From Plasmodium brasilianum (Eukaryota; Apicomplexa; Aconoidasida; Haemosporida; Plasmodiidae), in contig NC_090125.1 in NCBI RefSeq assembly GCF_023973825.1, positions 62,001-126,000 of the forward strand: a stretch of DNA of 64,000 nucleotides, written 5' to 3'. Positions within the stretch are counted from its first letter, which is position 1. Each line of letters starts with the position of its first letter. The notes under the pieces were generated by a model that was not told the DNA's origin, did not search any database, and worked only from the letters and a program-made list of their open reading frames with translations. Both the position numbers and the translations under genes were made by a program. Below are positions 39,697 through 52,192 of the stretch, in pieces.

Positions 39697-42600
39697 AACT
39701 TTTTCATGCAGTCTACTGATTAATGGTACAACGACTAATATAAAAAAAAGATAAAACTGCTTCATGCTCAGAATTATATTTACATATATTACAACAATTC
39801 TTATAGCAGCTCAACACGCTTTTTACGATTCTATGATTTTTTAGTGTAAAAATGGGAATTATAATATTTAATGTTTTTTTAAATATATATGCAAGTTAAT
39901 TTATATAAAATTTAATTTTATTCTTTTTAATTATAATTTTTTGAACATTAACTTCAATAAAAAAGAAAGGAAAAAAGGTGCATAAATGGGAAAAGTATAA
40001 AGGTAAGTTAAAAGATAGAAATATATAAAATAAGTAAAAGGAAGAAATATAAAAGTAAACTTCTTAGAAATACATGTTCATAAGTAGTGTATATTAATTA
40101 CTCACATATACGCGTAAATATTTATAAAAAGTTAAGAAAAAAATTAAAAAAAATATACAAGTGTAAATATAGAATGGAAACATACAAACACAAAAAAAAA
40201 AAATGGTTATTCAATCCCCTTAACGAATTAATGAAATACATAAAAGAAAACACAAAAAAGAACTAGGAAAATATAAAAAATAAACAAAAACACATTCAAT
40301 ATTCGTAGAAAATTTTTATTATATAACTGATAAAACTGATAAGGATAAGATATATTTATTTCCCAACGTATATAGTACCTCCTCTCTAATTTAGAGTTAT
40401 ATATAAGAAAAAGAATTGATAATTATAAAACTATAACAACTATAAGAAATATATTCTTTTTTTATATTTTTGTATAGTAGTTAATTATTTTATTAAGTGA
40501 ATAAATAAAAATTATTTTAATTTATTAATAATTAATTTAAAAGCCATATTACAATATTTCATATATCTATCAACACATAATACCATATAAAACAAATTAT
40601 TACATATGCATTAAATTGTTTATCAGATAAGAATCAACTAATCATATAATGCTTTATCAACTATACACATAGTTTTTGCCTATTTATATGTTTATTTCTA
40701 TAAATTATATATTTTTTCTAATTAAAAACAAGAAAATTTTAATTATTTCAATTTTTTTTTTTTTGTCATAATAAATATATTTTATGATATTTTCTTGATT
40801 GTATTTTATTTTTCTTTTTTTAAAGTGAAGTAATATCTTTTAAAATACGTATTATAATATAACATAAATTAAAAAATACTTCAAATGAATTCATAACAAT
40901 TATATGTCATATTAATGTATATTATCCAATGAAGTGCTCTAAATATATTTATTAACCTACTTCCTTATTCTTATGATATAAAAATAATCATTTTTTAAAT
41001 TTGTATATAACTTGAAAATAATACATACGTTATAACAATAATAATAATCAAAAATAATATTATATCACCAGATTAAGTATTATACACACAATATTATTAT
41101 TATATTATTTAAAATATTATATATTCACTAATTCAAACAAAATCTATGAAACACTTTTTACAAAAATGACTTCGTATATATTCTCTAAGACACATATATT
41201 TTATCATAGAATAATAATTATTAGTTATTAAAAAAATTAAACGATTTAGATCTCCTACATTTCGTTTAAATTATCATATTTACATCTATTTAACATATAT
41301 ATATTTTTTAAATAACTAAATTTTAACTACATTTATGAGATCGTTATTTTCTAAATTATTCATAATTTATATAAAAAATTTTGAATAGTTATAATATATA
41401 CTACAAAGATTTTTATAAAAATAAATAGTTTAAAGGAAAAATGAAAAATATATAACTTTTGAATTGTATATTTTACCTCACTAATAATTATATAAATATT
41501 AATATCACAATAGTTATAATATAACACATATGAAATCAAAAATCTCAATAACTTTTATATAATTAAAAAGCTTTCCTAATTTCACATTAATACATAAGTA
41601 GACAACTTTAATCTTTAGACATTCTATAATTCAACGAATACCAGATGAAATGTAATTGATTTTTTTACAGAATAATATTTATATGAATTGTATTTGGAAA
41701 TGCAAAAAAAAAAATAAAAAAATATTATCGTAATATAATTATTTTACATGCATATATACATGTTATATACGTGAAAAGATATGTTTTAATAAAATATAGT
41801 AATAATTAATATGAACAACAAAAAAAATATCTTACTATTTTTTGTTAAAATTTTTGATAACAATATTTTCATTATGTACATTTGTCCATATAAACTAGTA
41901 TCATTTTCTCCATGTCCTATATATAATTATACACAGAAAAAAAATGCACACGTTATTTAATTTATAGAACAATAATTTTTAAAGAGCATGTAACTTTAAT
42001 AACTGAAACACATAATAATATTATATTATCATTTTCTGTTGAAAATATAATAAAAAAATATTTTACGTTAAATTTAACTATGAATTATACTAGCAGAACT
42101 ATGAACATTACACATATTTAACTAAAATTTTTTTCAAAAAATCGAGTATTTTTATAAATAGACCATTTTAAAACTTATCTATTCAACAAAAGCTATTCTG
42201 AGTATTCATGAATTAACAATAAAAAAAGATTTATTTTTACTCTATTTAGGAAATGAGCCTTACAATTAAGAATTACTGAAAATAGAAACAATATTTTTGT
42301 TATATTATTTTGAAACGATATAAACTATTTATTTTAAATATATAAGGACATGAAAAATAAGAAATATATGTCTAAATATTACCTACATATTATTATATAA
42401 TTATAGAAAAAAAAATATTTGTTCATAACCCCTTATCATCATATATGGTTTTATAGATATATACATATGTAAAATTTTAGTATTCTAAATAAAGAAATAA
42501 AAAACTTATAGATATATATATCTATATGTATTTACAATTAAATCATTAAATTAAACTTTGAATAATATAAAAAATAAATGGTTTATTTATAAAATTTTAT

Positions 42601-43461
42601 TATAATATATATATAATTCAGCTTACCAAATTTTAATTATCTCCAAAAAGTTTTAAATAACAATATAGTTAATTCTTTTAACTCTTTATTTAATTGTAAA
42701 TATATAGAATCCATTATTTCTTAATTATTAATTATCAATATATAATATATATTTTTTCTTATTATATATTTATAACATCAAAATCATATCATGCACAAAA
42801 ATTATAATTATATTAAAATGTTTTTTACAGTAATTATATTTTATAATATACTTCTTGTAAAACTTATTATATCGTTTCTTTATTAATTAATTTTTTTAAT
42901 AATAAAAAAGTTATTAATACATTTATCGATGTAACAATCTATATACACTCTCATTTATTAAATACAAAACATAACAAACTTATAGTTAACTTAAAACTAA
43001 TAATAAATTTTCTTGAATAAAAAAAATAACAAAAGAATATTATACCAAAACATCATATAAAAAAAAAGAAAGGAACAATTTTTATACCAAGTATAAATTA
43101 TCACACTTGAATAAAATTATATGAATTTGCTATAATATATTTATTTTAATGCACTTAGATATATTTTTCATTAAAAACTATTAAAATAAAAAATTTTGTA
43201 TATGATGTCATATATTATAGTCTGGCTAAAATAACACTTCATAATTTAAATTCAAAAGTGTTAATATATTCGAACTGTCAAATAAACTAAGAACATATGT
43301 TTTCCCTGATTTCTATCAAAAAGACCACGTACTTGTACGTAAAATTCTAAAATTTAAGCAATTATGAATATTCTTAATAGGAATATAACAAACGATATTA
43401 CAGATATTTGTGCACATTGTCGACTTCTTTAGAGAAAAGAACATATAACTTACTAATCATT

Positions 43462-44480
43462 TTACTTTTTCCTTAATTTAATTTTTTGGTATTTCTTAAC
43501 TTTTTTATGGTAGTAAACAACCTTTATTATAAATATGAGACCTAATATAATAAAAGGTATAAAATATACTACATAACCAAATAAATTATTTAACGTACAC
43601 GCCACACTACACGTATGACTACCACCTTCTGATGCTCCTGTGGAAACCCATTTCCCACAATTAGTAAAACCTGTTGGCAACTTAGATCTCACTGAATTTA
43701 AAAATGTATACAACCATCCACTTTTATTTTTTGCCAAATTTGCTAAAGGTTCCCACAACCCTAATTCATACCACAACCCCCCATTACTTCCTGGTAACAA
43801 ACCCAATGCTAGATCTACTATGAATACTGTTAATAAAAACAAAACCAATACTATAGGTATAGCAATTCCTGAACCGTACTTTTTACATATTATTTTTTTG
43901 TAAACCTTATTACTAATTGTTCTATTATTTTTAAGATAATCTATATAATCAAGATCTTTAAATATTTTTTTTTCGAAACAGGAATATTTTTTGGTTTCAA
44001 ATATACCAGAATTATTTTTTTTAGATTGTTTATAACCTTTAGTATTCTTTGTTAAACTTACATAAGAATGATTCATACATCCAGTTCCCCCTTTTTCATT
44101 ATTAGCTATGTCTTTTTCTTCGAGTCTTTCATTATTTGGTATCTCCTCTTTTAACATTATATTACATGTAATTTTATCCTGATTATATTTTGCTAGTGTT
44201 CGTTGAGTTGTTCTTTCTAATTTTTTATAAAAATTTTTCTTATAAAACAATTCTCCAAGATAACTCTAATAAAGAGAAAATAAATTTTTATTATTAAAAG
44301 TATTATGTAATTACATAATGAGAAAGAATATTTATAATAATATAGCACAAAAAATATAAATTATAAATATATTTATATATCACATTATCATACCACATCG
44401 CTGTAATAATGATATATCCAGCTTAGAACAATAAATGTAAATATCTTAATAAAAAAAGGGAACTTAATTTTTTGTTCCAT
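43462..44480 (-). CDS. fam-l: fam-l exported protein with Cys-containing loop
   Basis: Exon 1 (44394-44480) encodes MEQKIKFPFFIKIFTF..., 29 residues, with a GTATGA donor; exon 2 is 43462-44265 after an AG acceptor; about 296 residues. RTLAK is at residue 51, preceded by TTQ instead of the usual AY. The core is CFEKKIFKDLDYIDYLKNNRT; TM1 is at about 164-184, ending in DLALGLLPG; the inter-TM loop of about 75 residues is Gly/Trp-rich with at least three cysteines (TNCGK, HTCSVACTL); TM2 is at about 258-278; the tail is VYYHKKVKKYQKIKLRKK. The coding frame runs upstream of the first Met-like codon into exon 2 proper, so the splice form above is preferred. It pairs with the upstream fam-m gene. 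The plus-strand frame 43640-43903 is a shadow. Confidence 0.9.
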
Positions 44481-47015
44481 TATATAGATTATTAATATTG
44501 TAATAATACATTAAGGGAAAAATTAAAAATAATATTATATATTTTTAATGATGATTCACATTATATTTATTTTTATTCCTTTTTTTCATAAATTTTCGCA
44601 AAGACTTATTAAAATATATATAAGTATAATGTATTATACAACAGAAACAAAAAACAATAAATTTAGAAACATGTCATACAATTTTTATTTTAATTTTGTT
44701 TTGAAAATAATAATTTCCATTAAATTAAAATAATTTGAAATAATTCATAATTATTCCAAATATATAATTAAATTGTTTAATATAAAAATTAAATAACTTC
44801 TCTATTAATCCTATTAAAAATAAAGAATATAGGATTTTCTGATATATTTAAATACTGATTTTATATAGAATACACAATATATAGGATATAGAAGGTATAC
44901 CATATAGAATGTATATAATATATGTAATCTACTATCTTTTATATTCAGAGAATAGTAACTAATTTCAACATGTTTTTATATTAGTAACACTAATTTAATA
45001 AACATTATGCTTATGTAAAACGGTTTATTATTGATATATAAAATTAATTATTGTAATAATCTAATAATAATAACAGTTGAAAATATTTATGTACTGTAAA
45101 GCATTTTGTATTATGGTAATTATAATTTCATTGTTTAAAAGACCATAAAATATTTAATAAGACTATATTTTATAATAAAACAAAATCTGAGAGAATATAT
45201 ATATTTAAGATAAATAAATTACAGTTTTTTTTTACTTCATAATAAAATCTAAAAATTATTATTCATAATTAAACTTAATTCAATTATTTTCAAATGAAAT
45301 ATTTTCAAATTCTTAACATAATTTCTTTTCTTTAATTAAGGATATAAATTTAGAAATGATATTCATTTAATAAAACGAAAAATTTTGTAGTTCTAGCATT
45401 AAATATATTGTAGTCATAGCATTATCGGTTCTTATATATATTTTGTGAATTTCATTATAATTTAATTATATATATTTTTTATTAATCAATTTATTTACCA
45501 AAAAATTTTAAGATATTTTTAAAAATAGAATAACATCAACAGTTATTCAATGATAGTAGTTAAACTATAAATAAAGTAAATTCTTATCCATTAACAGCGT
45601 AGTAATACGACAATTAATAATTTTCTACATAGAGCTACTACTAAAACAAAGATTATTTCAAAATATCAAAGCAGTATATAATGAATAACTTGAACACCAA
45701 ATTAAAATTTAAATCCTTATTTAAGAATAATATATAAAAAAAAATTTGTATGTTTTCTCATTTATTTTATTTAAAAAAATGAGCATCATAAATATAAAAG
45801 AATTACAAATAGTAAGTATAAACTTCATGTATTTTTGTATAATTCTAAAATAAGATGAAAATATTACTTAACACATTTATAGATAACAACAAAATATATC
45901 TTAAAGTACATAAATAAATACGAATACACGATGAAACGATTGAATAAAATATATATTTGGTTAAATTTTCTCTAATACCTATTTAAATATTTGCAAAATA
46001 TATATCACATTTTTAGAAATTCACTATTACATGTAGATGAAAAAAAAGGTTTGTACATATTATCTTTTGAGATATTATTAAATTTGGTCTATTAATATAA
46101 TATTTAAAATACGTAAAAAATAAAACAATAAGTATTATATTTATGTATTAAGTTGTAATTAAGTATATATATAATTAATTTTTTCATTATAGAATTAATA
46201 AAATATTTAGGCATAATAATAAAATAATAAATGTTTTTAAATTTATATTCAATTCCAATGATTTATAATCCAAATTTACAGAACAATTATGAATAATACA
46301 TATTCCAAATTCCTATTTTTTCATTATATAATTATTAATTCAAATTTATACAATGCAAAAAAAACTGTGAATCTGTTATAAAAGTTTTTACAATTGTCAT
46401 TTTCAATAAAATAACTTACATAACACTCATAATACAAAATAAATGTTAATTTGTATCATAAATTAAAAAAATATATATATATCATTATAACTAAATATAT
46501 CCAATTGCTTTCATAAAATACAAGAGCGATCACTTTTACAACTAACTTGAATATAACAAGGCATTTTCTTAATAATCAGAACAAGTAACAAGTTTAAATG
46601 AGAACAAGACATAATATAGAAACATCACTTATTAGTTAAAAAATAAATTATCACAAGAAATCCATAAAAATATATATATTGTGATATTATTTATAAATTT
46701 TATAGCACAAAGGTATAATTTTCATGAAAATTCATACATATACACAAATAATATGATGTATCAAATATATTTAATTAAGACTAATTTATGCATTAAATAT
46801 CATATTGTAAAAAATTAAAATATTCTAATTCACTAATAAATTAAGCTAAAATTTTCATTATGATACTTCAAAGATTTCAAGTATACGCATTAATATTTAT
46901 GAAATTATAACAATAAGAGTTACTGTTATAAAGATTATATCACCAAAAATATCAAAGATGTATCATCACATTAATAATTTCGTCATGAAAACATATGTAT
47001 CCAATATTTTTTATT
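44481..47015. other. Intergenic of the fam-l/fam-m doublet
   Basis: No gene. It holds the fam-l upstream element in an expanded form (44861-44955), a TA tract near 45197-45206, and the fam-m 3' block (46816-46850). The plus frame 44548-44733 is AT-rich and unsupported. Confidence 0.5.
44861..44955 (-). promoter_or_regulatory. Expanded fam-l upstream element
   Basis: Degenerate repeats of TATAGAATGTA-like units (TATATAGAATACACAATATA, then ATAGGATATAGAAGGTATAC, then CATATAGAATGTATATAATA) beginning about 385 bp before the start at 44480. The same internal repetition is seen upstream of 52192. Confidence 0.4.
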
Positions 47016-47910
47016 TTACTCAGTCATTAACTTAATTTTGTTATATTTTTCATTATTCCTTAAGATTTTACAAATTCCTATTACAAGCAAAAAAATCGAT
47101 ATAAGTATAATTACACTAAATGATGTTAAATAAATGGATACCTTTACTGTTGGCTCCCACTTTTCTACGGTTTCATACAAAGTTTTCAATATATTGCCAC
47201 TATCAAGGCCTTTCCATGCAGCATTCAGAGACTCTAATCTTGGTATTTTGTATATTCCAATTACAAACATGATAAAAATTAAAAACATAGCAACTATATA
47301 TCCGTAATTTTTAAATTTTATTTTTTTTAAAGCTATATCACAAATTCTTCTTTTTCTCTCAAGAAAATTATCGTAATCCTTTTTTTTAATCCATTTTTTT
47401 TCAAAATGAAAATGTTTTCCATCAAACATTCCGATATTATAATCTATAACTTCTGTATAGTATTGTGCTTTCTTTAACAAATTTCTATTATATTGTTTAT
47501 TGTTTCTTTCTACTCCTTTTTCATCATTATATATATTTTTTTTTGCGTATCCTTCATTATATGATAAGTCTTTTGTTAAACCTGCAACATTTGAATCCTT
47601 AACCTTATTATATTTTGCCAGTAATCTACAATTTCTTGTATTTAACTTTTCACAAATATTGCAGGTCTGATCAAAGGATTTGTTAAACTTGTTCTAAAAA
47701 TAATAAATAACATAAATTTTTATTTTATAAAGAATAAATAATTCATTGTACAAATTAGTACTCATAAAAATATAACATGTAAAATGTGTATAATGTAAGT
47801 ATCCTTAAATAAAGTTATCATACGATATTTCTGTTAAAAATGTATATCCAATTTAAAAGGATAAACACAGCAATTTTAATAAATAAAAGTAACTTAATAT
47901 TCTGTTCCAT
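47016..47910 (-). CDS. fam-m: fam-m exported protein, two exons
   Basis: Exon 1 (47824-47910) encodes MEQNIKLLLFIKIAVF..., 29 residues, GTATGA donor; exon 2 (47016-47693) follows TTTTTAG; 254 residues. RLLAK is at residue 52, then a polar linker. The fam-m signature is KAQYYTEVIDYNIGMFDGKH followed by FHFEKKWIKKKDYDNFLERK. TM1 is at about 160-178 (YIVAMFLIFIMFVIGIY), a short loop with two Trp follows (NAAWKGL, VEKWEP), TM2 is at about 214-236, and the tail is ILRNNEKYNKIKLMTE. All differ consistently from fam-l, including the acidic rather than RKR end. The reading frame is intact. The same signature identifies the broken gene at 3754. Confidence 0.92.
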
Positions 47911-48304
47911 GATATATATATTTAAGTTTCCAATATATTCAACAAATAAAAAACTAGTAAAAAAATAATATACTTCTAATTATAATATGAAAATTTTATT
48001 TTTAAAATTTAACATTATTATTTCTTTGTAAATACTTAATGAAATGTATATAAATATAGTTCATTTTACAACATTAACGAAAAAAAAAAAAATAAACTTA
48101 ACAATATATAGTATACTTTTATCTTATTATTATTCAAAAAAAAAAGGTAAGATTGATTAGAATGAAATAATATATATTGATTAACAATTATTCAAAATAT
48201 ATAATTATTTAATGGAGTGCATCATTTATGCATTTTTTTTTAATCCTTCCAATAATAAAATAACAAAAAAATATGTTATATCATGTTACATGGATATATT
48301 GAGT

Positions 48305-48345
48305 TTATATAGAATATAGAGAAGATATAAATATAATTTTGATCT
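48305..48345 (-). promoter_or_regulatory. Conserved fam-m upstream element
   Basis: TTATATAGAATATAGAGAAG then ATATAAATATAATTTTGATC on the plus strand, 395 bp before the start at 47910. Confidence 0.4.
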
Positions 48346-48797
48346 ACAAATTAAAACAATAATTGATAATTTTATGAATGTTATCTTATTAATAATTATA
48401 ATTTTATTATCGTTACGTTTTTTAAATATTTTTTGTATTTTTCTTAGATTACATTATTTATTATAAAATTATAGTAATAGTAATAATTGTAGTAATAAAT
48501 AAAAATACAACTATACCGTATAACACTTTCCTTTGAATTATTAGTAAAAACTTAAGTGTTTCATACTTAAACATATGCTTCATTTGAAATATATAATGTA
48601 TTCAAAAAATCCAAATTATATTACACAATGTAGTCTAATAAGACACTTATATTTAAAGCTAAATAAAGAAATATTTTTCATTTATGCATTATAGTATATG
48701 AAATTATTACATTCAACTAAATCTAATTTATATCTTTTTTTATTAAATGAAACGTTAAAAAATATAAACTTATTTTTTTTTATTTTTACTAATTTAA

Positions 48798-48997
48798 TAT
48801 ATATATTAAGAAGAACTTTTAATATAAGAGAAAATAAGAAAATAAATGTAGATTAAAAGTAAAGTTAGCATATAAATACTATATACTACTGTAGGAATTT
48901 TTATATTTTTTAAATAAAATGTATTTACAAATAAGAATAATTTAAAGAGTATAATATATACATAACGAATTAGAAAGTATGAAGTTATGATATACAT
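48798..48997 (-). other. Conserved fam-m 5' flank segment with hydrophobic frame
   Basis: DNA resembling 5486-5700 (shared TATATATAT, AAGAAGAA and AATAT..AAGAG-type steps). It carries a 63-codon frame of mostly Ile/Leu/Tyr/Phe. The protein match to the 5408-5719 frame is poor, so conserved flank is the better description. Confidence 0.3.
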
Positions 48998-51198
48998 AAA
49001 TATATGATATAGTCATTTTTCTGTTAACAATTTTAAAACGAAGACATTATTTTTTATTTATTTTCCCACTAATACGTATTGTGTGGAACATAATTTAAAA
49101 GTATACTTTATACAACGCACATCATTAAATACTATTTTGCAATAAATTTTTTTAAGACCAAAAATATGTTGAGTTCAAATGTTTCTCTTAATTATATATT
49201 ATAACTGAGAATCTGATAATAACAAATGTATTTTTTCCCCAAAATATTATATAAATAATCTAATATTAAACTATTTTATTTTTCACCTAAAATATTTTTT
49301 TTCCGTGGAAATAATTAAGAAATTATAAAAAAGAAAAAACATTTAAATTTAAAGTTCTGTATAATACTCAAAAGGAATTTAATAAAAATAATAATATTTT
49401 GCCTTTATTGTTTAAAATTATTTATTGAGTTATCGTGATATTTATTAATCCTTTATTTAATTTCCCTTTTTTTTTTGCTGTAATATTTTCGTCTCATAAT
49501 TTTACTTACAATCTAAATTTTTATATAAAAGACGTGTCACTTCATTTTAAGAATTTTAAGTAATATATATATAATGTATAAAAAAAATGAGTATAATAAA
49601 ATCATGCTAAATGTTTATTTATAAAATTAATTCATCATTCTTCGAAATCTTCATTGTTTTTTAACTTATATATGGATTGTTTTTATTAATTACATAAATA
49701 TATTTGCCCATATTGTTCATCCATTTGCAAAATTAAAGTATTACGCATTAATGTTTTACATTTTTATAATACATTCAATTTAAGTCTTATTAAATATCTA
49801 CAACATGAACCATTTTTATATATATTAGTATTAATCCCCCAATAGATATTATATTCAACAGTTTATCTAATATTTTTTTCGTTTCTACCTTCTCCCAAAT
49901 ATATTATATATATTAACGAATTGTAACATTAATAAATTTGTATAATGTTACGCAGTATAGTGTGATTCTTTTTTGCTCAATCAGTGTATTTTTCTAAGAA
50001 GTATTAAAAACATATTTACATTTAAAATAGAAAATTCGTTCAAAAAATTTGAATAATTATTTATTCTTTAACATATATATAAAAAAGATATTACAATGCT
50101 TTATTTATTCCTTTAGAAATTAAACATAATTATATTCACATATTAATATATATCATAATAATTAATCCAAGTTACTAAAATATCATGGTATTAATCATTT
50201 TCTATTTCTAAGAATACTATTTCAATTTATGTGTGTTTCTTTATTTATATTTATGTTTTCAATCGATACAATATATTTTATAATATATATATTCATAGTT
50301 TATATAAGTTAACATAAATTTATACAAGTTCTGCGAAAAATATACTGTGTCCTTTTAATTTTTTCATTATAATTTACAATTTATCATCACAAAATGTTTA
50401 TTTCCTTAAATATTTATTTTATTTACATATATTTTTAAAATTATAATAGCTTTATATACCTATGCTTTTTAAACGTTTTGTTTTAATTATATATTACATT
50501 AATGAAATTCCTTATGTAATGATTCATACATATAAATAAGATACTTCATTTTATTCATTTTAGAATAATACTTTCCTTTGTACTAATATATTTTTACATT
50601 TTATATTAAACTCCATATATAAAAACATAAATTTTATATTCTGCTTTAAAGAGCCATATTTAGATTCATCAATGCAGTAAAATATATTATCTTTATTTCC
50701 TTATACAGAAAATAAGACACATGTATTTTCAAATTTAAAACAATAACACACCGTTTTTTTTCTCTCTAACAAATAATAAAATTATGTAGGAATAAAAGAA
50801 AAAAAATATATCATTTCTTATATACCAAATATATAATAACACACAATTTTAATAAAATTATATGAATTGTCCTAATATATATATATTTTAACGGATAAAC
50901 TTATGTTTTTTTATAATAGTCTACTTATATATATGTATATGAAAAAATAATACATAACTAAACTGAATTGATACATTATATTGCACATACAAATTATGAA
51001 AATATACATATTCAAAAAAATATACAAAGATAATATTTTTTGACTACTGTGCACAAAAAAGGATATTTATAAGTAGGTGCACTTTTAAAGCTTAGAAATT
51101 CATGGACATCATTATTAAGTGCATAATTAGAGAAAATACAAATGTTACATTATACTAAAAACTTCATTACAAAAGAAATATATATCATATTACATATT

Positions 51199-52192
51199 TT
51201 ACCTTTTTCTAAATTTAATTTTATTATATTTCTTAACTTTCTTATGGTAATAAAAAACTCCTAATATAAGCATGACACCTAATATAAATAAAGGTAGAGT
51301 ATATATTATAAAGTCAAAAAAATTAAATACATAAAGATATGTTTGTCTGGTCGCCTTAGTGCCCCCTATTAGCACTTTATATGTTATCTTTTCCGCAGTC
51401 CCGAAGAACCCAGATAAAGGGGAAACACTTAACCGTTGATGTAAAGCATTGTACCATCCTTTTCCTCCATAAAACAAATGCGCTAACTCAAAAAATCCTT
51501 TTGCAAAACCACGATTCATCGATTTATCTAATATGAGTGATATTAATAATAAGAAGAACAACAATAAAGGTAAAGCGCCTCGTAATGAGAATTTTTTAAG
51601 TATTATTTTTTTATATATTTTATTAGTAATTGTCCTGTTATTGTTAAGAAAATCTATATAATCAAGTTCCTTGAATATTTTTTTTTCTAAATGAGAATAT
51701 TTTTTCGTTTCAAATATACAAGAATTATTTTTTTTATATCGTTTATTGCTTGCCACAATCCTTGATGAACTTCCATTTGATTGCTTCACTTTTGTTTTGG
51801 TTTCTTTTTCATTATTAGATACATCTTTTTTTTTGTCATCTATATTATTTTGTATATCTTTTAAACATACAATATGTGATTCATTATCCCTTTTATATTT
51901 TACTAGTAATCGATTAGTTCTTTCGTCTAATTTTCTATTCCCTTTGAGGATTTCATCTATAAATTTGTTAAATTTACTCTAAAAACAAATATAGTAATAT
52001 TTGTTATTTAGAAGAACAAATAATCCCATGATAAATTACAGTGCTAATAAAATTAGAAGAGAAGAGTATTAATAACACAAATTTCTTTTCATAATATTTT
52101 CTTACCATATCATCGTAAAAATTGAATATCCATGTAAAAGTTAAAAGTATAGCTATATTAATAATTAAGAAAAACTTTATTTTTTGTTCCAT
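51199..52192 (-). CDS. fam-l: fam-l exported protein, two exons
   Basis: Exon 1 (52106-52192) encodes MEQKIKFFLIINIAILLTFT..., 29 residues, GTAAGA donor; exon 2 (51199-51978) is open throughout from the AG acceptor; 288 residues. RLLVK at residue 52 follows a charged KGNRKLDERTN segment. The core is HLEKKIFKELDYIDFLNNNR; TM1 is at about 162-180 ending LILDKS; the loop of about 65 residues contains GKGWYNALHQRL; TM2 is at about 250-272; the tail is FYYHKKVKKYNKIKFRKR. No in-frame Met occurs in the 63 codons between the acceptor and the variable linker, so the gene is only complete with exon 1. It has the closest-to-typical fam-l length and layout in the window. Confidence 0.92.

Larger units (their letters stand above)
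38640..39860. other. G+C-elevated island, unassigned
   Basis: By hand count, individual 60-base lines here run about 28-35% G+C (for example 39481-39540 has 21 of 60) against under 10% in lines such as 40501-40560. It contains a G+C hairpin, several tiny hydrophobic or Cys-containing open frames on both strands and pyrimidine-rich CAG acceptor-like sites. It could be a non-coding RNA locus, a small multi-exon gene or a relic of a core gene; I cannot tell. Confidence 0.4.
36739..43461. other. Long intergenic region around a G+C-rich island
   Basis: The first about 650 bp is pir 3' flank. About 38600-39900 is a distinct island with higher G+C (see separate entries), followed by purine-rich sequence (39960-40300) resembling 5' UTR or spacer DNA of core Plasmodium genes. 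From 40300 to 42900 it is ordinary AT-rich DNA with no gene; a frame at 41360-41548 looks random. The last few hundred bases are fam-l 3' flank (43101-43160 and 43278-43290 blocks). Confidence 0.45.
47911..51198. other. Intergenic, fam-m 5' flank and fam-l 3' flank
   Basis: Contains the upstream element (48305-48345), a hydrophobic frame in the conserved fam-m flank (48806-48997), a TGTGTGGAACATAA segment at 49080 resembling one at 5889 upstream of the other fam-m, and fam-l 3' blocks (50711-50750, 50847-50890, 51011-51030). Otherwise nothing. Confidence 0.45.

Noticed and set aside
38640..39860. tRNA or RUF6-type RNA in the G+C island
   Set aside because: No B-box-like GGTTCGAANCC and no cloverleaf could be found by eye; kept only as an unassigned island.
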